Assembly: GCA_034509925.1 (NCBI GenBank)
Contig: CM067538.1
Coordinates: 4,117,001 to 4,181,000 of the forward strand
Origin: Hirudinaria manillensis
Taxonomy: Eukaryota; Annelida; Clitellata; Hirudinida; Hirudinidae
Direction: 5' to 3'
Length of the DNA: 64,000 nucleotides
This document shows, piece by piece, positions 1-10,993 of the stretch. Under the pieces are notes generated by a model that was not told the DNA's origin, ran no database searches, and saw nothing but the letters and a program-made list of their open reading frames with translations. The position numbers and the translations under genes were made by a program. Positions within the stretch are counted from its first letter, which is position 1. Each line of letters begins with the position of its first letter.

Positions 1-938
1 TTCACGACAAACAAATGGCAACATTAAATCAGATGTAAACCACAAAAAAAAAAGGAGAGAAAATCTCGAAAATGGCTTTGAATTTATGTGGCGTTGACTT
101 GCGACGTTTTCGTCGGAAGCAAATCTGCATACTACATCCGCGACCGCTTGCATTAACTCCGCCATTCCCCCATTCATTTCTGGCATTTATCAATTCCATA
201 TTTCCTGTCCACAACTGGGAAAATGAGATTTCGGGTTTTAGTCAAACGATCGATCATCTTTTCATATCGTTGACGCCCAAAAAGTCTCGCCAAAGCACAG
301 CCGGATAATTCTATCACGTGACTAGTCGATGCTTGACTGAGCAGAAAGAAACGTGATCGTCAGCCTAGCGACAACTTAATACGTTCACATCCCCGAGAGA
401 TACGAAGCCACTCGTCGGCATTCCGTAGCTATAAACAACCCGGCACGAAGTAAACGTCATTAACTTCCACAGCGACGATCCCACCTCCGAGAGAGAGTCA
501 CCAGCTTAAAAGTCACTTAATCCTCAGTTTGCGATTAGAAGCCATTTGGACGAGAAGACACGAATCTGCTCGGGTCGTCGACAAGACGACCGGCGCTACT
601 TAGTACAACATCAACTCCACCAATCGATCAAATGATTCTTCTTAAGCCCTACTGAGAAGCATTTTCGTACACGCAAACGAACTCGGAAACGATCGAAACG
701 ATTTCACAGCAATTCGATGATTTTTTTAATCGTCACGGCGACGAACGCTGGTCGCGTTCGTACTTTCAAAAATCCGAGCGAAAAACAAAAAAAAATGTAC
801 AACTTCCGAGGTCACCCCTCGAGCGTAGGGGGGGGGAGACCCGCGGAGCCGCGACTTCGAAACCCGCGAAACGTCGCCGCGACTTCCACGACGGCCACGT
901 TTCCGAGCGGACGCGACGTCATCCGATCCCGCGACTCT
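1..938. other. 3' flank of the E2 gene; no gene seen
   Basis: This stretch lies downstream of the minus-strand E2 stop codon and should include its 3'UTR. Bases about 720-940 are clearly richer in G+C than the rest of the window and contain a run of nine G at 828-836. The short open frames here are antisense to the E2 terminal exon or have no recognisable domain. No poly(A) signal was found on the minus strand close to the stop codon. Confidence 0.5.
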
Positions 939-3900
939 TCACTCGTCGTCGTCGTTCCAACTGGCCTGCACCACTGCCGCCACCTTCTTCTCGTACTCCC
1001 GTCGATTCTCGCGGTACAACTGAGCGGCCGCGTTGTTCGCGGGACTGTTGGGGTTGGGGTCGTGCAGGAGAGACTGAAAAGAAAACGAACGAGTGACGAT
1101 TTATTCGGACCAATTTATTTCGTTATTCAGTTGCAGTAGGTTTTATAAAGATGGTGTGCAGCTTTTATTTATTATTATTATTATTATTATTTATTTATTT
1201 AAATGAAACTCTGCCATGTTATGACTGCTCAAGTAAATTCAAATCGAATCTTTAGCAATGCGACTCCAATGAATCTTGACTGCTAATCATTAGTGCAACT
1301 AATGGCATTAAAATGCATACACCTTCTGAATGTTCTGAAAGTATTTTATATTTGAAAACTTCTGTTTTATATTTGAATTATGAGAATGTTTCTTATGAAA
1401 ATAATGATTAAGACTGTATTTAGCCCTATTTCTTAACCTAACATCAACAATGAGATGATGATGAATATTGTTGAAGAAAGATCCTTTCAGATTAGTTAGG
1501 TTAAAGTCATTTGAAGAGAGATCCAAAGGGCTTAGCAAGATTAAGTCAAATATAAACTAATATTTGTTTAATGCAGAACATTATTAAGCTTATAATGTCA
1601 GAGTTCTAATGCATCATGCATCTGTAATGCCTTGAGATACCATTCAAATGACTCATAGATGCATCAACTCCTGTTCACAACTTTATGAAATCAATTTGTG
1701 GGTCAGTTTGAGAGTTAATAGTGTTGGATCCCTAGACCCAATAAATTGAAGAATAATTAAAATTATATTGCCGATTAATTAATTTAATAATTAATTAAAT
1801 TTAGTGGCAATATAATTTGAGAATTAATTAATTGTTGCTATTCAGACTCTTTGGTTATGCACCTCGACAAATGGAATTGTATCAGAAAGTAGAGCGAGAG
1901 TAATAGAGAACAGCAGATTTCAAGACTTAGACATTTGAAGCATCGTGCATCTTCCAAGCCATCTGACAACTTTCAATAAACCTGACCTTCTATAATTAGT
2001 TTGAGGACCCCGGGTTATTACATTGGTGTCAGGAGTTGGATTTAGAGTTAAAGGGTGTCCAAAAGTAACTAAGGTAGAAGCTTGTTTAATTGAAAAGTGA
2101 AGGATGCCGAAGTACTTGGATGAATTGTACGTGCCTCGATTGAGACAAGAATTGAGAGATCGTGGCCTGGATTGGAAAGGCACGAAAGCTGAGATACGAG
2201 AGCGACTTGGGACATGGCTGACAGAGAATGGCCATGACCCAGAGGAATACGAATTCGAGAATCCATCCCATAAAAAAATGGAAGAATTTCTTGATTTTAT
2301 GAAAAAGTCCGTAGATGAGTTGAGGAGGAGTATTAGGGGCGATTTGAAAAACACAGCGATTCCATGTCAGGATGTCTCGCTGGTTTCGGGTGAAAACTCT
2401 ACCGAGAAGAGTCCTGTTGGTTCTTTTGAATTCGAGTCCGAATATAGTAAGTTTCGGAGAAAGTTTGCAGAGAACTCTAGGAGGACTATTAGGGGCGATT
2501 TGGAAAACACAGCGGTTCCATGTCAGGATGTCTCGCTGGTTTCGGGTGAAGACTCTGCCGAGAAGAGTCCTGGTGGTTCTTTTGAGGAGAGCAAAGTGGT
2601 GCTTCCATCTTGCGAAGAACAAGGAGAGGAACTCTGCAAAAAGGTTACCAACGAAGAACAAATCATGTCCGTTGTTCCAGGTACCGTTTCTGGCAGCATT
2701 GGGATGGAGTCATTAGAAGGCACATCCAACCACAGTGCGTGCGTGTCTCCAGAAACTCTGTGCTTGATGGCAGACTTAGAGAACTTGACGTTGGAGCCCA
2801 TAGAGTTACCAGATCAGGTCGAGTCGTCAGCAGGGCCCAGAGAGCTCACGGAGGTTTTAGTGGAGCAAGTGGAACTTTCGGAGGAGCCTGTGGGATTGCC
2901 GGTGGATCATGTGGAGTTGTTGGTGCAGCCCGAGGAGTTACTGATGAGTCACATGGAGTTGCCGGTGGAGCGCACGGATTTGACGGTGGAACAAGTAGAG
3001 TCTACAGAACAGCCCATGGATTTACCAGCTGATGTTTCGGCTCCATTGGAAATAACAGAAGGGAGTGCTCGGGATTTCGGGAGAGTGCCTAGCAAGGAAA
3101 ATGGAGCAGGTTATCCTGTAGAGAGTCTGAGACCTGGCGACATGGTGGAGCAGGAGGTTGAGCATAGAAATGGCAATGTTCCGCGACTGAAACTTGCGGG
3201 ACACAGAAGCAAAAGGGAGGAAACAGAAATCCCAGAAGATGGCAAAGCAAATGGATCTGGGATTTGCAGCCATGAGATTGTTGGAAGATCGGATCCTATT
3301 CCTAGAGTAAAAATGAAAATGGGAATAGATGTCTGTTCGGGACAAACAGATTTAAGGAGGGGGCAGTGTTGGATCCCTAGATCCAATAAATTGAAGAATA
3401 ATTAAAATTATATTGCCGATTAATTAATTTAATAATTAATTAAATTTAGTGGCAATATAATTTGAGAATTAATTAATTGTTGCTATTCAGACTCTTTGGT
3501 TATGCACCTCGACAAATGGATTTGTATCGGAAAGTAGAGCGAGAGTAATAGAGAACAGCAGATTTCAAGACTTAGACATTTGAAGCATCGTGCATCTTCC
3601 AAGCCATCTGACAACTTTCAATAAACCTGACCTTCTATAATTAGTTTGAGGACCCCGGGTTATTACAATAGCAATTCATGTAAAGTTGCACATAAGTTAT
3701 AAATAAATAAATAAAACCTTTAGCCAAATGTTTCCTTTCATGACATAGGAAGATAATATCCAGATAATTTCAAAAGAAAATTCTTAGCAAATTATTAGCA
3801 ATTAATCTTAAGAAAGACATGAAAGAATAATTTTAAAAAATACAAAAGAATGTAAATCATAAAACAAGGAACTACCTGGATAGAAGTGAGGATAGCAGAT

Positions 3901-4666
3901 ACATCATAAGTTGGACTCCACCGATTTTGTAAGATGTCCAGGCAGATACTTCCATCAGCATAAACTGTAAACATTGAAAGTTAATTTCATGTCCAAAGAA
4001 CAAAATTGTTATTGCTGATGGTAATTATCACTCAAATAACACAAATATTCAAGAAACATTTTAAAAGAAACATTTTTAAGCCTGGTAATTACATAAATGT
4101 AAAAAAACACTTAACAATTTATTTATTTATGACAATGACGACGACGTAACCAATCTATGAATGAAGTCAATCCAAACCATTGGGGTGGAACATCTTTGAG
4201 GTGAATCTGACAACTGGTGGTTTGTTGGGATACTCTTCAGAAAATTCCAAAGTCAATTTGAAAGTGCCATCTTCAAAAGGTGTGTCCTGAGGACTATTTG
4301 AATCAAATTGATTAATTTTTGCTGACATCATGTTCGTGCAAAAACTTATAATAGGGCCACAGGCATACCCAAATATGACTGCATTCCATAACATGATGTT
4401 GTTTTCACTGGGAGCACCACTAACCCCAGCAGGTGGGTCTTCTTGTAACCTTCACAAGAAAAACAAAATACCATTTCAACCACTGACCTACCACATATGA
4501 CATTTAGGTTCGTATGCTTTAAATTTTAATAGCGAAAAACAATATCCATCCATCGTAATCGTCCAAAATGTTTGTAATCCCATCAACTAAGGATTCGAAA
4601 CAAATACAATTGGAATACAAACCTTTTGAAATCCCTCATCAAGCGCCTTTTAGCAGGTGAGGTCAT
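939..4666 (-). CDS. UBE2A: Ubiquitin-conjugating enzyme E2, Rad6 family (UBE2A/UBE2B orthologue), complete, five exons
   Basis: E2 ubiquitin-conjugating enzyme of the Rad6 family. With RING partners such as Rad18 and Bre1/RNF20 it ubiquitinates PCNA and histone H2B in the nucleus. Coding exons on the minus strand are 4623-4666, 4369-4449, 4178-4293, 3876-3964 and 939-1073. They total 465 nt, giving 154 residues (human 152), and every junction is GT-AG and in phase. The start [15 protein letters not shown] matches the Rad6 N-terminus. Exon 3 carries the HPN motif (MFHPN). Exon 4 carries the catalytic cysteine in [13 protein letters not shown]. The protein ends in SWNDDDE, a more acidic tail than the short vertebrate one. 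Exon 2 ends VIFG and exon 3 resumes [11 protein letters not shown]; an open frame running through that intron is spurious. Intron 4 (1074-3875) is enlarged by an LTR element in the opposite orientation. Family assignment is secure; a single invertebrate gene is usually co-orthologous to UBE2A and UBE2B. Confidence 0.96.
1722..2022 (+). repeat. 5' LTR (301 bp)
   Basis: Left long terminal repeat. It starts with TG and ends with CA, and has AATAAA at 1975-1980 shortly before its 3' end, the usual place for the poly(A) signal of an LTR. It contains a perfect 13-bp inverted repeat (AAATTATATTGCC at 1760-1772 and its complement at 1806-1818) around an AT-only loop. Confidence 0.93.
2024..2042 (+). 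promoter_or_regulatory. Primer-binding site, tRNA-Leu-like
   Basis: TGGTGTCAGGAGTTGGATT begins one base after the 5' LTR. It resembles the complement of the 3' end of a leucine tRNA including CCA (TGGTGTCAGAAGTGGGATT from memory of animal tRNA-Leu), with about two mismatches in 19. This would prime minus-strand DNA synthesis. The leucine assignment rests on recall. Confidence 0.75.
2104..3405 (+). CDS. SAP-domain ORF of the LTR element (433 codons)
   Basis: Only ORF of the element. It starts 81 bases after the 5' LTR, and its stop codon lies inside the 3' LTR. Residues about 4-40 ([20 protein letters not shown], then [11 protein letters not shown]) form a typical SAP motif, a helix-extended loop-helix fold that binds DNA in SAF-A/B, Acinus and PIAS proteins. 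Residues about 74-160 contain two copies of a roughly 35-residue segment ([20 protein letters not shown], then [20 protein letters not shown]), an in-frame 156-bp tandem duplication. Residues about 230-315 are an imperfect acidic repeat rich in VE, LP and EQ pairs. There is no zinc knuckle, protease or polymerase motif. It may be a Gag-like or captured host-derived reading frame. Its intact state and the near-identical LTRs suggest recent activity. Confidence 0.75.
   Translation: MPKYLDELYVPRLRQELRDRGLDWKGTKAEIRERLGTWLTENGHDPEEYEFENPSHKKMEEFLDFMKKSVDELRRSIRGDLKNTAIPCQDVSLVSGENSTEKSPVGSFEFESEYSKFRRKFAENSRRTIRGDLENTAVPCQDVSLVSGEDSAEKSPGGSFEESKVVLPSCEEQGEELCKKVTNEEQIMSVVPGTVSGSIGMESLEGTSNHSACVSPETLCLMADLENLTLEPIELPDQVESSAGPRELTEVLVEQVELSEEPVGLPVDHVELLVQPEELLMSHMELPVERTDLTVEQVESTEQPMDLPADVSAPLEITEGSARDFGRVPSKENGAGYPVESLRPGDMVEQEVEHRNGNVPRLKLAGHRSKREETEIPEDGKANGSGICSHEIVGRSDPIPRVKMKMGIDVCSGQTDLRRGQCWIPRSNKLKNN
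3354..3366 (+). other. Polypurine tract of the LTR element
   Basis: AAGGAGGGGGCAG sits directly against the TG of the 3' LTR, which is the expected plus-strand primer position. It also lies inside the SAP ORF. Confidence 0.85.
3367..3667 (+). repeat. 3' LTR (301 bp)
   Basis: Right long terminal repeat, same length as the left one. About three substitutions are visible (for example ATCCA for ACCCA near the start, and two in the region after the CTCGAC motif). AATAAA is at 3620-3625. The following ATAG matches the four bases before the 5' LTR. Confidence 0.93.
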
Positions 4667-7126
4667 GTTTGAATACGTAGTAATAATCGACAGTCTCTTC
4701 AGAACATCAAAATACAAAACCAGGCGAATAGGATTTTCAGATTCTTGAAACTTACAGCGAGAAACGAAGACCTTTTATCTGTTGTTATTGTTGATGTTAG
4801 TAGCGAAATAGACTAAATATAGTCTCAATCATCATATCCGTTATGTAAAGTGAAAAATTTCCATAACAAAATTATTTTTAAATTGAAGAATTTGTTACTA
4901 TTTAATAAAAACAATAAGTTTAAAACAGTTTTAAAATATTAGACCAAAATTATTTATCACTTTTTTGATTAAAATATTTTATTTGTTTTTACTTATTAAA
5001 AACAACTGAATCATATTAAATTAAAATTTCTAATATGTAAGCAATTTTAGTTTTTAAATTTATCGGTGAAAGTTAATTGAGGATCGAATTTGTGTGTGAT
5101 TCCAAAGATGGCAGGAAAGTATAAAATTTTCGTCGACAATGGCAAAAATTTTAAATGTTTAAATTTCTTTAATAATTGTAAAGTATTTAATCATTTTGAA
5201 TAATTGCTCTTCGCCATAACCTTTTAAAAATAGTTTTGAAAGATATTTCAAAATAACTCGTTAAGATGTAATAGTAGTTGCCAATGTTCTAAGTGAAGTA
5301 AATATATGAAAGTTTATGGACCAATACAAATTCGTATGTCAAATCTGCGTTCAAATGAAACTAAATGCCACATAGCATAAAGTCGCTTCCATTCAAGGTA
5401 TGATAGATAAGTCTTTCGCGGCGGTACTTGAGCGATATTTGTTGCCGAATTCATTTCTAGGGACCCTAGAGCACGCAATCACAAAATATTCCCTTCAACT
5501 TTGGAAAATTTTCGAGACGGGTCATCAAATGCTAAGCCTGCATTGATACAACGATCTTCCTTATCCTCTGCTATCTTATCCTCACGTAAAGATCGATCTG
5601 TTGGCCAGCGATGGTAAAAGAATGAGCGATAATAATCAGTCCACTGACAGATCAATGGTGCCATCTGGCCATTATTCATACCCTGATGATAGGATCAGAT
5701 GGATGTCATGACACCCGCATATTTTACACCTCCCCAATACTTCCATTGTAACTTTCCTCGCGATGTCACTTTCAGTTTGGGATTAATATGCTTATGTGAC
5801 TCGTAACATGGTAACCGATTTTAACGAACGATTATAAATTCTGAATAAATCGTTTAATTTGATATTTTTTTAAATTGCCTCTCATGGATCTCCTTTGTTG
5901 CCGTTTTTCAAACAAAATCAGTAATTGTTAATGTCTGATTCATACCAAAAATAAAATAGACATTCGACATAAACAAACAGAAATTTTTTAATAATTTCTA
6001 AATAGATATCTCAATCTCAACAAATATAGTCTAAGCTTCATTGGGCATCCCTTTATATTCCTAAATTTATATTGGCAAAGGAAGTTTGAGATTATTATTA
6101 ATAATATTATTATTAGTAGTAATAATGACAATGAATACAATAGAATTGAAATTAAATTGTACTAATAAATTTTGAATAATAGTTTGAATTTACATGGTTT
6201 TTGAATTTAAAAAAAACATTGTACGCCAATTACTTGCATATTAACCTAATTAAATGCCTCGGGTTTATCGGCCAATTTTAATAAATAACTCGGCAGAATA
6301 TTTCCTAAAAAAACATCTTTAAATAAATTTAGCGGCCAGAATTCTAAATCTAAATTCCAATGCAAAGATTAAGTTATCGCTGCAAAAAAAGGAAAAGATT
6401 TTGAGATTTTTAAGAATATATTAAGAATATAATTAAATGTTTTTGTTTGAAATAATTATTCACGCAACTGATACGTTTGATAGAAAAAGTATTGAACGAA
6501 CGAATTAATGCAAGAACACGTGGAAATGGAAAACCATTCTATGGTCTTTCATTGGCAGGAATTGAAATGCAAATCAATGTCATTCGTTCGCAAAACATCG
6601 TCGTCGTCATCATCATCATCATCATCCCTATCATCTTATCAGTGGTGGACTTCTATAATGTTGCAATCAAGTTAATAGTTAATTTAAATGATTAAAAAAA
6701 ATAATGATTTCTTCCATTTTAACACAAAATTGTTTTAAAAATCAAAAAAAAAATAGTGAATCGTACGTTGAACTGATTAGAAACTACCATCGATCAGAAT
6801 ATCATTGTCGTCGTCAACGTCATCGTCATCATCGTTGTCGTAGTGATACCATCATCATCACCGCCATCTTCGTGGTCTTCATCGCCAACATCATCCTTGC
6901 TGTTAAGGGTTAGGGTTATGGTTCTATTGATATTAATATTAATATTAAATAAGACGAAAAATTGAAAAGCAATTCCCCAGGAAATGACGATGTAAACAAT
7001 CGTTTGCTGTTGTCCAATGAAACCCTCATTCGGAGTGAAATGAAAAAAGCATGGATTCGATTAAAGGTTGGCTTTGATTATAAAATAAAAATATTGATCA
7101 AATAAATATTTGAAATTGCTTGTAAA

Positions 7127-7170
<44 letters not shown>

Positions 7171-9338
7171 TAATAATAATAAAAATCGCTGATAAGAATG
7201 ATGTGGAGGAAATTTATGATAATTACTCAGCTTTGTCAATTTCCGATTATCATCATCATCATCACCCAGGGTCTATCAGGGCTGTCGGGATATTGAATCC
7301 ATTTCAAATTTTGTGTCGAATGAAGTCATGGAAGTAATTAAAAAGTAATTAATAATTAATATGTTACCAATTATCATTAATCTGAATGTAAATGACGCGA
7401 TGATCTCATGGAGATTGGCTGATGGATGGACGGATGGACGGATGGATGGATTGGTGGATGAAATGATGGATGACAGCTGTTCGAGTTTTAAAGATTTGTG
7501 TTGAGCTGTTCGTACATTATGCATCAACTTGTGACCGATCAATCATTTTAACGACCTCAATTAATGCAGATCCACCGATGCTAAACGCTGACGGCCATTC
7601 CATCGCCGCGTCAGCAGCTGCTGTCGCTGGTGTCGCTGATGATGATACCGATAACTAAGAAGACGATGACGACGACGATGATGATGATACCGATGACTAA
7701 GAAAGCGAAGATGGTGGTCTGGCAATGATGACAATACATTTCATCAAATCATTCAACAGATTGGTCTCCCGGTTGTTTTCAATCTCCTAAAATGGAAAAA
7801 AATCAATTACATCCTCCTGACGGGACGTTCCATTGTTGAAATCTGATTTCATTTTCTTCGCTTCCCGCTGTTCATCACGGACGAGTGGACGTGAAAGGAT
7901 TGAAAGCATCCCTCGTGGCTTAGCAGCGCACCTGCGGGCAAATAGTGAAAGCCTCGTCGTTACGTCACGAGGTGTTACGTCACCGGTGACACGTAATTGC
8001 GAGCGTCGAGTGCCCTGCCCAGGTGCACGAAACTAATGAGCAGTGGAGATTTTCGAGTGGACACTTTCCAGACAAAAGAGACGACATGGAATGCTTTCCA
8101 TTGTCGTCGTCGGAAGCCGACAAAAGTAGGCAAGTCGTTCCAGTCCTCGGGAGGGAATCGTTGGAGCGTGGAGATAATGGAGGTGATTAATGCTTCCATT
8201 TCAAACTCAATGTTTCCATTTCAGCTCAATGCATCCGACCAAATGGTTCAGAACGGTTTCGGGATTTCCAATCACTGGACTTCATTGTCAGATTCATCGT
8301 CCATTCTCTTCCTATTGTTGTTGTTGTTGCTGATGATGATGTTGATAGTGGTGGTGATGATGATGGTGATAATGATTATGATGATAATGATTATGACACC
8401 AATAATACGAAATTTTTAACGCAGAGGTGATAAACACATGTTGACCAAAAAATGACATTTGGCGACATCGACCAAGATTTTGCACTCCTAATTGGATTCT
8501 ATTAATAGATCGTATATCCCTGTATTTATTATAAGAAATACTGAAAATTATTCTGCAACATTTACATATATTATGTAGTTACAATTTAAAGCTAAAAATG
8601 ATTTAATTTTTATAATAACAACAATTAATTTTAATGCTTTTTAAGGCAAATTTAAAACCGACTCTTGCTTTCGTTTATTTTGAGTCTAAAAGTGAACTAC
8701 TTTTGTTTAGGTCACTTGACAAATAAATCTGATTGGTGGAGTTTCAAGTTACAAGAGTCTGAAGAAAATTTGTAATTTTAGGAAGAAATCCTTAAAAAAG
8801 AATTGTTTGAGTTGAATGAATGGACAACTTAAGAGCTGGAAAAAATTTGAAGTTGTTGTTGTTGGTGGTGTTGCTCTTGTTGTCGTCGTCGTTGTTGTTA
8901 TTGAAAGTTGTTGCAAGCCATAAAAACAGTTGCAATATTTGATCTTTTTTTTCTTAATCTGAGAATTGAGCGGACCATGATTGAAAGTTAATGAAAATCA
9001 ATGCAAATCATTACAACTACATCGTGCATAAAAATTAATACAGCTTACTATCTGCATTGAATATATAAATCAATACAATATGTAATATATTATTATTATT
9101 TATCACATGTTTATACATACTGCAACTTAAGAATTGTATTGTAAATAGAAATCAGTACTGGTATTTATCAATACGGATGATTAATTTATCGTATACAATA
9201 TCGTATATCGTACATACAAGTATATTAGCGTATTTATCCAAACAACGTTTCCATGGAAACCAACTTAATTACAATATATTATTATTTAAGCACAGAAATC
9301 AGGAAAACCACTCGGTCGGAACAAGTTCCCGGTTACTC

Positions 9339-9381
9339 CGCGGGTGGTCTGATTGAAAATGTCCTGTTGAGACCACCCGCG
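9339..9381. repeat. Perfect 12-bp GC-rich hairpin
   Basis: CGCGGGTGGTCT (9339-9350) and its exact complement AGACCACCCGCG (9370-9381) flank a 19-base loop. It stands out in AT-rich surroundings. A related GAGACCACCCG occurs again near 18919. Function unknown. Confidence 0.8.
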
Positions 9382-9469
9382 ATGAAACTCAGATGTCATA
9401 TTAAGTGTCTCTTACAAGCAGTTTCCAATAACAAATGCAGCGACAGTAATAAGGATGCGACATTCAATA

Positions 9470-9595
<126 letters not shown>

Positions 9596-10432
9596 TGATT
9601 GTACGATTATTTACTATTATATCCCTAATTATGACAATCAAAAGTAAACTTCGTGAAGTCACGTGGTCCTTCTTTGAATGGGGAAACTTAGAATTTCCGC
9701 TTTTTTGAAAATCGATAATGATGATGATGGTGATGGTGGTGGTGATGGTGGTGGTTAAGGTGGTGGTTAAGGTGACTATGATGAAAGTTGGATTAAGAAA
9801 GTCTATCGTCTCGAGGACGTCACTGTTCGTACACGATCTGAATCCATAGTTTGGGGAAGACTAGACCATAGTAGGGAAGGAGTAAAGGCAGCATATAATA
9901 GTATAATTTAATGGAAACCAGTTTGCAGGGCAATTATGTTTAGATTGTGATGGACCCGCCATCGTTAGAACTTTGTTTTTCAACGACAACAGCCTGATAT
10001 TGTCTTAAAACAACACAATAGACAAAACCAAAGAGCATAAAAACTCAAAACGTAGAATACTCAAACATCTTCAACAGTTCCTGCTCACTGCTAGTAAATC
10101 TATCGACCAGTGATCAAAACCTGCGAAAAGACAATTCGATTATTTGTTTTTAAATTTGTAAACCCAGTTAAAGCATTAATTTAGAATATCTGGCGAAATA
10201 TTTATTGCTTAATAAAATTTTAAAATCTTACATCCATACGAAAATGAATACAAACTTTTTTTTAATGCCTTCATGCTCTGCTCGAACTAATTCAATAGGC
10301 TGGCAAATTAATCGTCTGTTATTTTTTTCTGAATTATTCTTTCGAACTTTTTTTCTATAGTTTTGCGATTGGCTTTTACTGACACGTGTCTATAGCTTCG
10401 AGTTCAAGTTATACTTCAAGAATATATCTTAG

Positions 10433-10825
10433 ATGGAATACGGTGATTCTTATTCGTCATCTAGAGGAGGACCAAACTTTGTGGGAATCCAGTTCTGCCA
10501 AGAATGCAACAACATGTTGTACCCGAAAGAAGACAAGAACAGAAAGAAACTGATGTACGCTTGCCGCAACTGCGACTTCCAGATGGATGCAGACAGTCCC
10601 TACGTCTACGTCAACAAATTGGACCACGAAATTGACGAACTCGCACACATAGTGACTGACGTCATAGGCGATCCGACCCTCCCTAGGACGGAGGACCATC
10701 CATGCCCGAAGTGCTGCCACAAGGAGGCAGTGTTCTTCGAGTCAGAGTCCAGAAGAGCAGAGGAAACCATGAGGTTGTATTACGTGTGCACTAACAACAT
10801 CTGCAGACACAAGTGGACAGAGTAA
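10433..10825 (+). CDS. POLR2I: DNA-directed RNA polymerase II subunit RPB9, complete single exon
   Basis: Small zinc-ribbon subunit of RNA polymerase II. It acts in start-site selection, elongation fidelity and TFIIS-stimulated cleavage in the nucleus. It has 130 residues (human 125) with no intron in the coding part. The N-terminal ribbon uses Cys22/25 and Cys44/47 ([19 protein letters not shown]). The C-terminal TFIIS-like ribbon uses Cys91/94 and Cys119/124 ([29 protein letters not shown]). The linker keeps [12 protein letters not shown]. The C-terminus WTE is exactly where the family ends. The start is the first ATG in frame, and the extra residues lie in the variable N-terminus. A candidate poly(A) signal follows 163 bases after the stop codon. 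Confidence 0.97.
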   Translation: MEYGDSYSSSRGGPNFVGIQFCQECNNMLYPKEDKNRKKLMYACRNCDFQMDADSPYVYVNKLDHEIDELAHIVTDVIGDPTLPRTEDHPCPKCCHKEAVFFESESRRAEETMRLYYVCTNNICRHKWTE

Positions 10826-10987
10826 ACGATGGTACATTCCGGAGTCCAGTTTTTGTCTAATTCACTTTTATTGACACCGCTTTGTCGTGTCGCTTTGACG
10901 TCTTATGCTTTGTCCACCGTCTTGTGTCAACAAACGTAGTTTGGAACTCAATTTGTGTTTGTCCCCTCTTTTACTTTGAGTCAAAGC

Positions 10988-10993
10988 AATAAA
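10988..10993 (+). terminator. Candidate POLR2I poly(A) signal AATAAA
   Basis: First AATAAA downstream of the POLR2I stop codon; a second one is at 11057-11062. Either could direct 3'-end formation. Confidence 0.6.

Larger units (their letters stand above)
1722..3667 (+). mobile_element. Non-autonomous LTR retrotransposon carrying a SAP-domain ORF
   Basis: A 1,946-bp element with two 301-bp direct terminal repeats that begin TGTTGG and end TTACA. Between them are a primer-binding site, one long ORF and a polypurine tract. The target duplication reads ATAG on both sides (AATAG if the last A of the LTR is shared). The two LTRs differ at only about three positions, which indicates recent insertion. 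No protease, reverse transcriptase, RNase H or integrase is present and the interior is only about 1.3 kb, so mobility must depend on proteins from elsewhere. It sits in intron 4 of the E2 gene, antisense to it. The Leu-type primer site fits Ty3/gypsy-type elements, but without pol the superfamily is an inference. Confidence 0.92.

Noticed and set aside
717..1139. 140-codon plus-strand frame
   Set aside because: Antisense shadow of the E2 terminal exon, whose minus-strand frame has clear Rad6 similarity.
2086..2661. 191-codon minus frame opposite the SAP ORF
   Set aside because: Shadow of the LTR-element ORF; its repeats mirror the 156-bp duplication.
4167..4394. 75-codon minus frame running from WNAVIFG into TPFEDGTF through extra residues
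   Set aside because: It reads through intron 2 of the E2 gene; removing 4294-4368 restores the family sequence.
6904..6925. Telomere-like TTAGGGTTAGGG (also CCCTAACCCTAA near 13941 and 61540)
   Set aside because: Only one to two units each, too short for an interstitial telomere.
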